64,000 nt of DNA from Sclerotiophoma versabilis (GCA_012274445.1 JAAROD010000033.1:868001-932000); one strand, 5' to 3'; shown: positions 35,288-47,115, counted from the first letter of the stretch. Program-made: numbers and translations. The notes: a model not told the origin generated them from the sequence alone.

Positions 35288-36782
35288 TCAAAGCAGGCGG
35301 CCTCCAGCACCGGCCTGACTCTGACCTTGGCCGTCTGCATCTGCGCCAGCTCCCGCACCTTTTCCTAGTCCTCCGAGAAGGCCGGCGAGACGTCCAGCTC
35401 CACTGGCGCCCTCGCCCTCACCGCCTGCAGCAGCACCGCCTCCAAGTCCTTTGAGCAAGGCAGCGAGACCGCCAGCACCCTTCTCAGCGCCAGCGCCAGC
35501 GCCAGCGCCAGCTCCGCCGCCGAGAAGGGTGCTCAGAAGGTTGCCGATGTCGAGGTCACCGCCTTGCTGCTGACGATCCCCGGCTTGGAGTGCTTCTTCT
35601 GCTTCTTGATTCTGGCCTTTGCCTTTTCCATGGCCACGGCCATTGCCTTTGCCCTTGCCCTTTCCGTTCTCCTGCTCTTGCTGGTCGTTTCCAGCCTGTG
35701 TACCATTGCCTGCAGCGCCAGTCTGGTTCGCCGCAGCGCCGCCGCCTACGATTTCAGTAGCATTACCCGCACCAGCTTGCTGACCCTGCTGCTGCTTAGC
35801 TTTGTCAAGCTCTTGCTGGGCTTTCTGCTGTTCCTCGGCGGCCTTCTGCTGCTCTTTTGCAGCGCGTTCAGCATCTTTTTGGGCTTGCTTTGCATCTTGC
35901 TCAGCTTGGTTTTGGAGTTGCTTGGCTTGCTCTTGTTGCTGCTTTGCCTGTTCTTGGGCCGCCTGTGATATGTAAGTCAATGCTCGTTGTTAGAAGTTGA
36001 GGTAGAGAAACGCACCTTTTGCTCTCGCTCGGCCTGCTTCGCTTCAGCCTCCTGCTGCTTGGCTTGTTGCTTCTCTTCCTGCTTGGCCTGCTCTTGGGCC
36101 GCCTAAGAGTGTCAGTAAGATACTAAGGTGGCCAGCTGGACTTTGAGAGAGTATTCCCACGTACCTTCTGGTCCTTTTCAGCCTTGTCTTGGGCAGCCTG
36201 GTCTTTTGCAGCCTGGTCTTTTGCAGCCTGGTCTTGGGCAGCCTGGTCTTGGGCAGCTTGATCCTTTGCAGCCTTATCTTGGGCAGCCTGGTCCTGGGCA
36301 GCTTGGTCCTGGGCAGCCTGGTCATGGGCAGCCTTGTCTTTTGCAGCCTTGTCTTGAGCAGCCTGGTCCTGGACAGCTTGGTCTTGACCAGCTTGTTGCT
36401 GCTGCTCAGCTTGCTGACCTCCAAGAAGAGCGTACTCCTGGGCATCAGCAGCCTCCTCAGCGGCACCCTTTCCTTTGTCCTTGCCTACGGCTTGTTCGCC
36501 TTGATCGGCCTGTTCTTGAGCGGCTCCACCGTCGTTTGTCTCTTTGTTGTCGGCAGAAGCCTGATTTTGACGTTGGTTTCCAAGGCCAGCCAAAAGTGCA
36601 TCAAGGGTACGTTTACGGAAGCCGTAGACAGAGACCTGCTGGCGTTTATCAAGACCAGTCGCTGGTGTGGCGGCATTTTCAGCCCCAGTAGCAACGACTG
36701 GATCCGTGACGACAAAAGGATATGGGGCTGCTGCCACTAGGGAGGCTGACAGCAGAGTCAGAAGTGAGTATTCGATCTTCAT
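35288..36782 (-). CDS. Secreted Ala/Gln-rich repeat protein with Kex2-type sites
   Basis: Model complement(join(35288..35962,36016..36102,36165..36782)), 458-459 residues; all introns phase 0. The N-terminus is a signal peptide (MKIEYSLLTLLSASLVAAAP). Dibasic Kex2-type sites follow at GLDKR and GFRKR, leaving an 11-residue segment QQVSVYGFRKR between the first and second. The middle is an array of five-residue units DQAAQ/DKAAK, encoded by a 15-base tandem repeat at about 36170-36380. Exons 2 and 3 both begin AAQEQAKQ with nearly identical DNA, indicating exon duplication. The C-terminal half has a basic glycine block (GKGKGKGNGRGHGKGKG) and Gly/Ala/Leu-rich repeats (LLGGGAGAGAGAGAEKGAGG). 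Probably secreted or cell-wall associated; helix-forming Ala/Gln repeats suggest coiled coil. No known family. It is tail-to-tail with FAS1, 264 bases away. Confidence 0.7.
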
Positions 36783-38213
36783 ATTGGTAAAATGATGGTA
36801 AGGATTACGAAAAGACTGTAAAGAGGTGTATCAGATCAACTGTTTGTGATAGTAAAAGTGAGCTCAGCTCGCACAAGAAAGGGAGGTATGAAAATAGCGA
36901 GTGCCCTGCACTAAAGATTGTTGAAGAGAATAGGACTGGGTGTGACATTGAATCCCTCTGAGACGACGGCATATATACTTGTGTTGGTGTGTGTGATCTT
37001 CGAAATGTTCTCGGCTGAGGCAAGTCCCAAGAAGAGTAGGCCCGCGCATTGGCGTGGGCTCTTGAAGATCCCATCCATTCCACACACGCGCCGTTGGAGG
37101 ATGCCTGCAGATTTTCAGGCTTCGAAGAACAGATATGGACAGGCTTACAGATCTGTCACATCGGGCAAGATGCTTGGTTTGGCTTGACAGCGGTCGGTAA
37201 AAACGGATGAGGCATCAAATTGGCGGTCTTGATCAGGAACAGGCAAATGATCAAACACATTGAGAAGCAGAGCCCATGATGGCGGTCCTGACAATCAACG
37301 TTAGCGAGGAACTCCTGACCATGTTCGAACGCGGGCTGTCAGAGACAATGTTGCAGACAGGCCGGGGTGCGGGATGGCCTGAAAGAGGTTTCCTAAACGC
37401 ATGAGTTTGGTATGAAGCTTGGCCAGTTTCAGGGACACTGGTGGGCGATCTACACCTTCAGGAATCAACAAGACATTCTGCCAACAGCCCACAGTTTCTC
37501 TCGAAGTAACGTTGTAAATGGTTGCACCGTTTCCTGTAGTGGTTTCACGTCACTCCAGGGGTACGGGTGCCTAAGATCCGAGGCGAGACTGGTGTCGTAA
37601 ATAGACCGCTCGTAGCTAGGCGAGGACCATGGCCACTTCGCGTCAGCTTGCAATCTTGCAGGTACTCATTACATCCTATGGCATCATCGTGGAAGTCCTC
37701 GAGGGTAGTTGCGGCCGACGCAATGCGATCATGTTATACCTCGGAGGGAATGATCTCGGCATAGCACTGAGCGGCGAGGGTTCATTCTTGTTGGCTTTGC
37801 GCGACAACATATGAGCGCTGTAAGGAACGCAGCTCTTCAAAAGTTTTCAATATTATAGAATTACTTACGGGTGTCGAATATGAGCTCGCGATCACCTTTG
37901 TTATTCGGCTTTCGGAGGCAAAAGCCGTAAGGGAAGGGGCGATGGAGGAGCAACAATCAGCAGCGCATTCATTGGCTGGCCGAGCCTCGGTCTAAGAAAG
38001 TTGGACTTCGTCATTGAGCTCCAGCTTCAATAATTGGGGTACTCAATTCCCACTTCTGTCACTATCGTTGCACGCACACAACATTGGAGTGGCTTGTTCA
38101 TTGCGCGGCAGGTCCGAAAATTTATGTCATTTGGCGGTGTCATCGATCCTGCGTAGCTTTACATCTTTCGCCGATTTCGCCTTCCGACGACGACGACGAC
38201 GTTCCAAGACACA
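36783..38213. other. Intergenic, about 1.4 kb
   Basis: Lies between the divergent secreted-protein and ETF-QO genes and must hold both promoters. Short open frames of up to 92 codons are not supported. A run of CGACGACGACGACG just precedes the ETF-QO start. Confidence 0.4.
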
Positions 38214-40155
38214 ATGGCCTCCAGGACGGTACCCGCGTCGCTGACACAGCGACTACTCGCAATACCACGCGCCACACGTCTGCCTGCTCGATCCTTCGCG
38301 TGCGCTGCATCACGAACACGAACCTTGACCGAAGTATACCGCCCTGCCGTCCGCGTTGCTGGCCAAAGAAGAGCTTTCTCGTCAACGCCACGAGCACGAT
38401 TGGCCACTGAAGACGACTCCTTTGACCCGAAGTCGGTCGAGCGCGAGATCGATGAGGTCGATGTTCTCATTGTCGGCGGAGGGCCTGCTGGTCTGTCAGC
38501 CGCCATCAAGCTGAAGCAGATTGCGAACGCAGCAGGGAATGAGGATTTCCGTGTACTGCTGCTTGAAAAGTCAGGCGAATTGGGCGACCACATTGTGTCT
38601 GGCAATGTTATCGAGCCTTCTGCTCTGGACGAACTGCTGCCAGATTGGAAGTCGGAGGACAACTTGAACCGTTTCGCCGATATTACACCTGCGAAGGAGG
38701 ACCGTATGCGCTTCCTCACAAAGACCGGGTCGATTCCCTTACCGAAGCCGCCGCAGATGAACAACCATGGCAACTACATCATCAGTTTGAATCAGATGGT
38801 CAAATGGCTCGGTGAGCGTGCAGAAGAAGTAGGTGTAGAAATATACCCAGGGTTTGCCGCTTCTGAGATTCTGTACAACCATGAGGGTGTAGTCAAGGGC
38901 GTGGCGACCAATGATCTTGGTATATCACGCGATGGCAAGGCAAAGGACTCATTCGAGCGCGGTATGGAGTTCCACGCTCGCGTGACACTTCTTGGCGAGG
39001 GCTGCCATGGCAGTCTGTCGAAGCAGGTCATCAAAAAGTATGACCTGAGGCGAGACAGTCAGCATCAGACATATGGTCTTGGCATCAAGGAGGTATGGGA
39101 GGTCCAGCCTGAGAAATTCAAGTCAGGACAGATCACCCACACGATGGGCTTCCCCTTGCCAACGGACACCTACGGCGGTGGCTGGATGTACCATTTTGGT
39201 GACAATATGGTCAGTATCGGTCTTGTCGTCGGTCTCGATTACCCCAACCCATGGCTGGCACCATATGGCGAATTTCAGAAGATGAAGCACCACCCAATCT
39301 ACAAGGAGGTATTGGAAGGTGGCAAGTGTATCTCATATGGTGCGAGGACATTGATCGAGGGCGGCTTCCAATCGATACCGAAGCTGGCCTTCCCCGGTGG
39401 TGCTCTTCTAGGAGACTCAGCGGGATTTGTCAACGTACCCAAGATCAAGGGTACACATACAGCAATGCGATCCGGTATGTTAGCTGCAGAAGCAACGTGG
39501 GACGCACTGCAAGGTAACACCGACGGAGGCACGGTGTTCCTGTTCGACTATGAGGACAAGATGAGGAAGTCGTCAGTCTGGGCGGAACTCAAGCAGGTCC
39601 GCAACATGCGACCTTCTTTCCACACCGCGCTGGGTCTCTACGGAGGCGTGCTGTACTCTGGTCTCGAGGCCTATGTCTTCCGTGGCAAGACACCCTGGAC
39701 ACTCAAGCACGGTTTGCCCGACCACGCTGCTACCAAGACCGCAGATCAGTACGAGAAGATCGAATACCCTAAGCCCGACGGCAAGATCAGCTTTGACATT
39801 TTGACAAGTGTCAGTCGCAGCGGCACAAATCACGAGGAGGATCAGCCATGCCATCTACAGGTCAAGGACTGGGACGCGCACGCACAGAAGCACTACCCCA
39901 AATACAAGGGTATTGAGAACCGCTTCTGCCCTGCTGGCGTATATGAGTATATTGAGGATGACAGCAAGGAGCTGGGCGTCAGATTTCAGATCAATGCCCA
40001 GAAGTAAGTTCAACCCAATCTACAACCTGCCGTCATATAGCTAACAACTCTGAAGTTGCGTCCACTGCAAGACCTGCGATATCAAGGTACCCGCTCAGGA
40101 CATCAACTGGCAGACCCCCCAGGGTGGTGAAGGACCCAAATACGTTCTTACTTGA
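38214..40155 (+). CDS. Electron transfer flavoprotein-ubiquinone oxidoreductase (ETF-QO), mitochondrial
   Basis: Model join(38214..40003,40056..40155), 629 residues, normal for the family. The first about 50 residues are Arg/Ser/Ala-rich without acids (MASRTVPASLTQRLLAIPRA), a mitochondrial presequence. The FAD site is DVLIVGGGPAGLSAAIK near residue 82. The family block GKCISYGARTLIEGGFQSIP and the segment GDSAGFVNVPKIKGTHTAMR follow. The 4Fe-4S cluster is held by Cys in NRFCPAGVYEY and in NCVHCKTCDIKVPAQDI; the latter is in exon 2, so the intron (GTAAGT...GCTAAC...GAAG) must be removed for a working enzyme. It carries electrons from acyl-CoA dehydrogenases through ETF to ubiquinone at the inner mitochondrial membrane. 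Confidence 0.95.
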
Positions 40156-41034
40156 GGGCCAGAAAGCATGTCAACATTGAAGACGTGAGAATCTTTCTCC
40201 GGCGTACATTGGCGCCACAATTGTTCGACATGCATTAGGCAGCGCGCAATTGTATATACCCATTTTCACTATAACCCATTGCCGCCCAACGTGAAGCCGA
40301 GTCGGCCGAGCAATTTGTGAAGTGAAAACGTGGACGACGTTCTACCTGTTCGTCCTTTGGAAATTATTATGCCAGTTTAGATTGAATATATGCAACTCCA
40401 CACGAGTGCCATCGAGGGATACCATTCATACTTTGTGTGAGGTTAGTAGCTACGGATCGAAAAGATGATGATTTGCACGTGACGTCTCGGTACCACGCTA
40501 ATACTCAGCCTTGGCTTCGAGTGCTGAGCGTGCGCCTCACTCCATTCCAGCACCACTCACCCACCGCTTCCGGGGCCGCAATATCAAACCCAACCGCCCG
40601 CTCATCTCTATCCCATTTTCGCTACCGCAACATCTGCGCGTAGTGCTCGAGTTACCGGGCCCAACCGCGCACGACTGCACCTAGCCGTCGCGCGTCACTT
40701 TCTCCAGGTCTTTAAGCTATCAGGTTCCCTGTGAAGGCCGCTCTCTCGCACCCAACAGTAGGACTCCCCGCACCACCACTCAGCTCCCCAAAGGTACGAC
40801 CAGTCGCCTACTGTCTTGCATCCGCTGGCCGTCTATCCACGCGTTTTACTGGTTCCTGTCGCGCGCAGCCTTGGGCCGCTGGTTTTACTCTCGCATGCTT
40901 CCTGTCCGCTTCCTTCGCAATGGCATACCAAATTCAGACTTGTTCCCTGGTTGTTCTCACATTCGTCGACATGCGCTCACTCTCCTTACCAGGCTAGGTA
41001 CTTAGCAGGATAAAGCTATACAGCAGCTACCATC
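40156..41034. other. Intergenic and long 5' leader region
   Basis: About 880 bases between ETF-QO and the SR protein gene. The right half (40740-41034) is pyrimidine-rich and may be a long or spliced 5' leader; open frames there are Cys/Ser/Pro-rich and not supported as genes. Confidence 0.35.
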
Positions 41035-42368
41035 ATGACTGAGGTATCCTCCACACGCCTTTATTTGGGCAACCTTCCTCGCAATGCCACCAAGGCAGAA
41101 GTCGAAAGCCACTTCCAGACCCATGGCACCGGCGAGATCACTGAGATCAAGCTCATGAACGGCTTTGGTTTCATTGAGTACAAGGATGCCATGGACGCGC
41201 GTGACGTCGTGCCTGGTAAGCTATGAACTGTCGTACGTACATGGGCGACTGCTAACGTCTGATGCAGCTTTCCGTACGTTCATACCGCATACAACACATC
41301 TGTAACTTCGAACATATTCCTGACCCCCACAGATGGCTCTGACTTTATGGGCGAGCGCTTGATCGTCCAATTTGCGCGTGGATCCCGCCGCAACGAAAAC
41401 TTCACCCCTCACGAGCGTGTTCCTCCGCGTCCTCGTCGCACTCCTTACCGGATGAGAATAACCAACCTCCCGGTGGAGACCAGCTGGCAGGTTAGACACC
41501 CTAACTCTTGGATTTCCCCTGTTGCCAGTTAGGCCCAAGCATACCAGGTCCTGGAACGCCTATGGCTTTGTTTTTGCGTGCTTCCTGTACCCCACAAAAC
41601 TGGATTGGACTTGGCCTAATCTCGATATATAGGATCTCAAGGATTTTGCCCGCCAATCTGGACTGGACGTCGTCTACTCCGAAGTTGGTCGCGAACGCGA
41701 TGGTACTGGGTATGTGTATGCATTAAGTCACGTTTGCAAACTCACTAAGCCTCTTTAGTTTCGTCGAATATGAGACGGCCGCCGACTTGAAGACTGCCGT
41801 TGAGAAGCTGGACCGCCGTGAGTTCAAGGGTCAGGAAGTCACTTGCACCCAAGATATCTCCGATCCACCTCCACCCCCTCCTTTCAAGCCAAGGGCTCCT
41901 TACGGAGGCCCTGGTGGTCCTGATGACAGGGCCCGTGATAGGTACCGATCCCGCTCGCCCATGGGCCGCCGCGGCGGTGGCTACCCTCCCGCTCCGTATG
42001 ATGATTACTACGATCGCCGCGGTCCTCCTCGTGGTTACAGCCCTCGCCGGGATGACTACCGTCGCCGCACTCCGCCGCGCGAATTCTATGACAGACGTGA
42101 AGGAGGATATGGTCGCTCGCCGCCTCGTGGCCGCATGGCGCCTGATGAGTATGGCCCACCGCGTGCACGCTACCCTGACGATCCTTACGATACCAGGGCC
42201 GGCCCACCACCTCGTCGCTACGACGACCCCTACATGAACGGCGGCGGTCGTCCTTACGATGGAGGCCGTCCTCCTTCTCCTCGTGGCGTACGCCCTCGCA
42301 GCCCGGGAGGCCGCCCACCCTACGATGCTCCACCAGCTGGCGAATACCCGCCTCGTGGACGTTACTAG
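41035..42368 (+). CDS. SR-type RNA-binding splicing factor (Srp2-like, two RRMs)
   Basis: Model join(41035..41215,41268..41273,41333..41490,41633..41709,41759..42368), 343 residues. RRM1 (residues 8-75) has RNP2 RLYLGNLP and RNP1 NGFGFIEYKD. RRM2 (about 112-190) has MRITNLP and TGFVEYE. A Pro stretch (DPPPPPPFKPR) leads into an Arg/Gly/Tyr/Asp-rich tail with RSRSP and many RGG/DDYYDRR-like motifs. Exon 2 is only six bases (CTTTCC) between introns of 52 and 59 bases; with flanking bases it encodes the end of PAFHGSDFMGERL, and leaving it out would drop two residues in frame. The role is pre-mRNA splicing or mRNA maturation in the nucleus. The multi-intron structure could itself permit regulated splicing. 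Confidence 0.88.
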
Positions 42369-43396
42369 TACTTGTAAACCACACACTCTCTTGCGCATGC
42401 TTCGGCGCGCCTTGAACAGCGCTTATAGAATCAGATCCCGGTCAATCTTCCGGACGGGAAGTCATGGCGACTGAAGGATGTGTGGAGTAAAGTGTGTATG
42501 ACACCGGAACGAGACTGCTTCTACTGTTTTCTACACCTCGGACGGATATTTAACTGGTTTTGTTTGGATCCATTATGTATTTCTTCTGGCTCTTGAGTGG
42601 TCGCTGTTTGGCTGACTGTGACCTTGAGGCTTAGGCAGCCTTCTGCGGACCATTCAAAACATGCCCTGCCAGGGTCTTCGCGCACCTAAAAGTTGTTCGT
42701 TGGGTGCATTATGGGCCTCTGAGTTTTCACTATTAATGGATTATGCTTGATATGTAAATTAGCCCCCAGCTATGAGTATACATGCAGTTCACTGCATAAA
42801 GAAACGCTGGGCAGATGGAATTGGTTGCGCAACATATCATTATCATTATTGTGTAGTACGCACATGTGTTCTTCATGTTGGTATCCATCCTAGATCTCGC
42901 GACGTCGTCACAGGCGGGCTCCGTTATGCGTTCGAGCTGCAAACGCTTCTTCTAAGCTGGGGTTTAAATACTCAGTAGATATCACTAATGAAGCCGAGAT
43001 AACTGCATCATGTTCCTAATAGCACATGGACAACCACATCCTTACATGACCGTTGTCATAATTTTCACGTTAGACACCTTATAGAGTAAGGTGTGTTAGG
43101 ATGTCTGGTAGCATCGTTACAGAACACTGGCAAGTCTTGTTCGCTATGAACCATACCGCCACCACATCAATGTCTGGTACAATACCGCTGGTGGCAATAC
43201 CGTTCTGGTTACGAGCGGGTGTCACCTTATTATTGCTCATATATAGTATATGCACAGCTTCTCTCCTCGATCTATTTCGCACCTTCTCTGCAGAATAACG
43301 TTAATAACAGTTACGCATAAAGTCGAGGGAAAAGTTGAAATTTTCACGTGGTGAGCTGTTGATTTTGATGGTAGTGATATGCTCTCTTATCGTCCT
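42369..43396. other. AT-rich intergenic stretch
   Basis: About 1 kb with no supportable gene; more AT-rich than the flanking genes. The left end is the 3' untranslated region of the SR gene. Confidence 0.4.
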
Positions 43397-43407
43397 AGGA
43401 GTCCAAC

Positions 43408-43995
43408 ATGCCTAAACGCAAGACCAACCACTCAAGGAGCCCAAGCGTGTTGCCAACACTACAACCGCCAAGGCCACCAAGCGCACTGTCATGATTGTCT
43501 CGGACTGGACAGCACTTTCGTCTCCTCAACGTCCCAATCCCACCGGTCATTGGAGAGCTATGCTACACCCACGCCTGCATACCCTTCAGCTGATCACTCA
43601 ATTACAGGCTGCAGGTACGTTCTCTGCTATCTATGAGACACTGGAATGGTCCAGCTAACGAGTTCACCGAGACCCCCAGTCGCAGTTCAGGTCCGTCTAA
43701 AGCTAATGGTCCCGCTAACCACAAATTCGGAGTCATGCACACTGCCTGTATCGACATGTCGGCCATTTAGGCTGATATCGGGTGCAACTTCAATGACTTC
43801 TGCAAGCGCTCTAAATATGCATAGCATGATGGGCGGCGAGGACTGCTTGACACCTATGATACAGAGTTCCACAAATTCACCATGTTGCTCTAGATGCACC
43901 ACTGCTTTGAGCTTCGAGAGCAGCCGGCTGTCTGTAAGAGTGAAATTGTATATTTTAAAGAAGCAATCGATGAGGTGGAAGCATCCGAAGAGTAG
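43408..43995 (+). pseudogene. Decayed gene with three in-frame TAG stops
   Basis: A possible start is the ATG at 43408 (MPKRKTN), in a frame that soon fails; a coding-like neighbour frame reads ATKRTVMIVSDWTALSSPQR. From about 43651 one frame reads as protein to a terminal TAG at 43993-43995: ANEFTETPSRSSGPSKANGP, KFGVMHTACIDMSAI, TAG (43768-43770), ADIGCNFNDFCKRSKYA, TAG (43822-43824), HDGRRGLLDTYDTEFHKFTM, TAG (43891-43893), then HHCFELREQPAVCKSEIVYF. All stops are in the same frame, and each could derive from CAG by a C-to-T change. An intron with a GCTAAC branch (about 43616-43679) may have joined the two halves originally. Family unknown. Confidence 0.55.
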
Positions 43996-44485
43996 GCTTA
44001 ACTTTGCGGCCTCTCTTGTACACTTTGAGCTGGCCGTAACGCACCTCACCTCGTCCGACGTTAATATGATCTAAGGTCTGCCTATTTGGCACCAGAATTG
44101 CACACATATCTCCTGGCTTCACGAAGTAATCACTCACCTCAGGACTAACGCAGCTCAAGTGATGAGCGTCGAGCACGTGTCTTCTACTCTCTCATTTAGG
44201 ATCCCGTTCTCTGATCTTGCCGTTACTAATTGCTACTCCGTTCAGGATAATCTTCTGAGCGAGTCGACAACGAGAGTGCCGCTATGGCTTTCACTGCAGC
44301 TGGGGGCATTTGCCTCCCGACCCGCATGGGATGGCCCCTTCACTTTGATGCTGATTTCCTACATTCATATAACAACCTTTTGACACTCCCTCCACACCTG
44401 CTAATTATCAGTTTCTGCCACACTCCGTAGGTATCCCATACCCAATCTGGCACGTTCTTGTATTAACGACGATTATCAGGCAACC
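43996..44485. other. Intergenic
   Basis: Promoter side of the small coiled-coil gene at 44486. Nothing recognised. Confidence 0.4.
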
Positions 44486-44950
44486 ATGTCCCAACGCAAT
44501 GCTCCCAAGACCGATACAAAGTTCCACCACCCACAGCTTACACGCACAACCAGAACCTTCAAGACTCCCGAGCCTGCCTCAGGGCCCGGTTTCACGATCT
44601 TTACTGATAAGTGGCAAACGGGAACGCCGCGGCGCTTCGCTCCTTCAACATTTGAAGCGGACTTTGACGGCTCCAACGACGAAAACTTCAACAGCACACT
44701 CACCTCCAAGTTTGTCAACAAGCCCACGACCAAGACTGAGTCTGCGCTATCACTCAAGCCCACGCTCCTGGCAGGTGGCACCCAGAAGAGTGTTGGTCAG
44801 CCTCGCTCGCTGCCTGCGGCCTTGGTTGAAATTGCCAGGCTGGAGGACGAGCTCGAAGCCTCCAAGGGCAAGATCCGAGAGTTGAGAGGCGAGATCGTAG
44901 CGTATCAAGATGCTCTTTACCAAGCCGACGAGGATATAGGTTACTTCTGA
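44486..44950 (+). CDS. Hypothetical protein with C-terminal coiled coil, 154 residues
   Basis: Single exon; the ATG lies in CAACCATGTC. The first two thirds are polar and Thr/Pro/Phe-rich (TKFHHPQLTRTTRTFKTPEP, then GFTIFTDKWQTGTPRRFAPS), typical of a disordered cell-cycle or cytoskeleton-associated protein. The last about 45 residues are strongly helical with heptad spacing (LVEIARLEDELEASKGKIRE, then EIVAYQDALYQ), indicating coiled-coil association. No signal peptide. The family could be a fungus-specific spindle or septin-associated protein, but that is a guess. Confidence 0.6.
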   Translation: MSQRNAPKTDTKFHHPQLTRTTRTFKTPEPASGPGFTIFTDKWQTGTPRRFAPSTFEADFDGSNDENFNSTLTSKFVNKPTTKTESALSLKPTLLAGGTQKSVGQPRSLPAALVEIARLEDELEASKGKIRELRGEIVAYQDALYQADEDIGYF

Positions 44951-45056
44951 GCTCACAGGAGCACTGTACGACCGTGTGTGCTATGCTGTGTCTCAAATAT
45001 GTATGGAACGTACATCAGAATTTCAGGCATTACAATGCGGCCTGTCAGCTGGATGT

Positions 45057-45518
45057 TCAGGATTCGGTCTTCGACCTGACTATGTCGACATCTACAGAAT
45101 GAGACCTAAAGTACAATAGTGACAAGAGATACGAGAAGTCTGTGTTTACTTCTGCGCCATTGTTTGCTTGTCTTGCGTGACATGCCGCGCGCATGCCTTC
45201 CTTCCCTCGCTGACGCGTCAGTACTAGCGCAGTGCCACCTGTTGCTTGGACCCACCTCTGTTCTTTAACCTCTTACCCCAGTATCAACGATATCAATCAC
45301 TAGCCCAAACAGCAGCTTACCACTATCGCTACGAGGATGCATGGATATTGACCGTGATCAAAGACACCCTCAACTACTGAGGACGCGCCATACTGGGCGA
45401 GTGAAACAGCCTTGTTTGCTCCGGCTATCCACCGTGCACCGAAACAGCCGAACAATCCCCAGCCACGCCCAGGAGTCTCAGACATACTCTCATCGTCCTG
45501 ATTGTCTGACGCATTCAC
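45057..45518 (-). CDS. Possible two-exon small protein, 116 residues
   Basis: Candidate model complement(join(45057..45209,45321..45518)). Exon 1 starts MNASDNQDDESMSETPGRGW, contains CFGARWIAGANKAVSLAQYG and meets a consensus donor (GTG|GTAAGC). A 111-base intron ends GCGTCAG, and exon 2 stays open in phase for 50 codons (GMRAACHARQANNGAEVNTD). Exon 1 is convincing; exon 2 is weaker in composition. The start lies 119 bases from the divergent gene at 45638, so this may also be only its promoter. No family recognised. Confidence 0.3.
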
Positions 45519-45637
45519 TTCACGGTCACCTAAAGCTTTAAAAGGTCGATCGTTTCACTCCCGCTTCACCTTCCTCACGAACCGGCTCCTCGACACTTCT
45601 CTTCTATTGTAACGATCTCTACGACATCACAATCATT

Positions 45638-46761
45638 ATGGAGTCTTCCGAGGGTCGGCTCGCGTTGATCAAAGTGTGGGCGAACGGAACCAACTTCGAG
45701 GTGGACAGCACCAAATCTCCAAAAGCCAACTTCGCAGGCCTAGCCAAAGCGCAAGGGTGGGTTGGAGGTGACACGAACTGGCGGCTGCACTGGGAGGCGT
45801 GTTTCAAGGAACCATATCTGTTCGGTCGTTGCGGTAAGTAATTTACTTATCATCAGGTTGGGAAAGATGAATGAATAACCTGATTACTTACAACAACTAG
45901 AAAGCCTTGCAACACCTGCTAGACTTGTCGCTTCGCCAGGTCTAGTGGAACGCTCTCGTCGCCGACTTTCCAGCAGCTCTGACAACTCTGCTGGATCTGC
46001 TGACTCAGATTTCTCCTTCATTTCAGCAGCTCCCAGTGTCCAGTCTCTTGACACCAATGGCTCTATCATTGGAGGCATCCTCCTTGGACTCGAGTCTGTG
46101 AAACTTGATGGCACTGAGGACGCACCCTCCTCAGCTTCCGTCGCCGAAGAGACCCAGCTTTCCAGGACTCCAGCCACGTTGACCATCCTCGAGGAAGATA
46201 CAACATCATCAGTACCGTACAGCGCCATGCACGACGAAAAGCCCCCTCCCAAGGCCAGCCCCTTCTGGTACCAATACCCCGGCTTCAAACCAGATCCACG
46301 TGCCCCCTTCAAGCATGAGCTTGGCCGTCTGTGTAAACACGTTGGTGCGCAGACGAAGAAGGAGAAGAAGAACCTTCAGACCGAAGCGCTCACAGCCGAG
46401 ATTAAGTTCCACTATAGCGCCCATGTGAGCAGGCTAGACCGTTGGCAAGAGCTGTGTGACGAAGTTGGCATTGAGAAGATTCCCACCTCAATCACTCAGT
46501 GTCAGAAGGTATGCATAGCATGACTCCCATATTTGAACAGCATTCGCATAAGCCATGAGCATTGCTAACAGACATCAGGTTCTGAAGCCCGTCTTCGTCA
46601 ACCTGTTCAACCTAGTGGATCATCGCCGTAATCCAGATCTCAAGGTACTACATTTCCAGTCATATGACGAGTTCAACAAATTCACCCGTAAGGGTCACGA
46701 GTTTCCACGGAACTGCGCAAAGCAGGAAGGCTTCATCAAGGTTCTACTGAAGAAGATGTAA
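45638..46761 (+). CDS. Fungus-specific conserved protein, tandem paralogue A
   Basis: Model join(45638..45833,45901..46508,46579..46761), 328 residues. The N-terminus (ANGTNFEVDSTKSPKANFAG, then GWVGGDTNWRLHWEACF) is followed by a Ser/Thr-rich acidic middle (about 75-180). The C-terminal module comprises a basic helix LTAEIKFHYSAHVSRLDRWQ, then ELCDEVGIEKIPTSITQCQK, VFVNLFNLVDHRRNPDLKV and a final PRNCAKQEGFIKVLLKKM. I know this pattern as a lineage-expanded family of short proteins in Dothideomycetes without assigned function. The last intron falls exactly after QCQK, the same place as in the next gene. No signal peptide or membrane segment, so probably intracellular. Confidence 0.75.
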
Positions 46762-47115
46762 GGGTTTGATTCTCGACATACCCTCTGGACCGGACGCCGG
46801 GCAGAGATGTCATCAATCCTGGACATGCCCTACAATCTAGAGGACAGGGTATCATGCATTTGGGGATTTCCTTTCCTTTTCTTTTTGAACATAGCGACGG
46901 AGTCCAAGGAAAGGATATTGGGTTAAGTATCATCACTTGTGAACCTGCACGAGGACATTGATAGAAACAAGTTTACAGATTCTGTTATCCGTAGTCTTGA
47001 TCGATGCCCCGTGCTTTATATCCTATGTTTCCGACGTGCAGGTCATTGAGAAGCGCCTAAGCACAGATTGTGTTGAAATGCAGTCCTGCTGTTGTCTCTG
47101 TTTGCATCTCGGTGC
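46762..47115. other. Intergenic
   Basis: 3' flank of paralogue A. No feature recognised. Confidence 0.4.

Noticed and set aside
36170..36380. 15-base tandem array considered as a CRISPR or non-coding satellite
   Set aside because: The units are in frame and code a five-residue protein repeat within a gene with signal peptide and proper introns; there are no spacers.
41745..42398. 217-codon minus-strand frame opposite the SR protein tail
   Set aside because: Generated by the repetitive Arg/Gly/Tyr codons of the sense gene; Arg/Thr/Val-only composition is not that of a folded protein.
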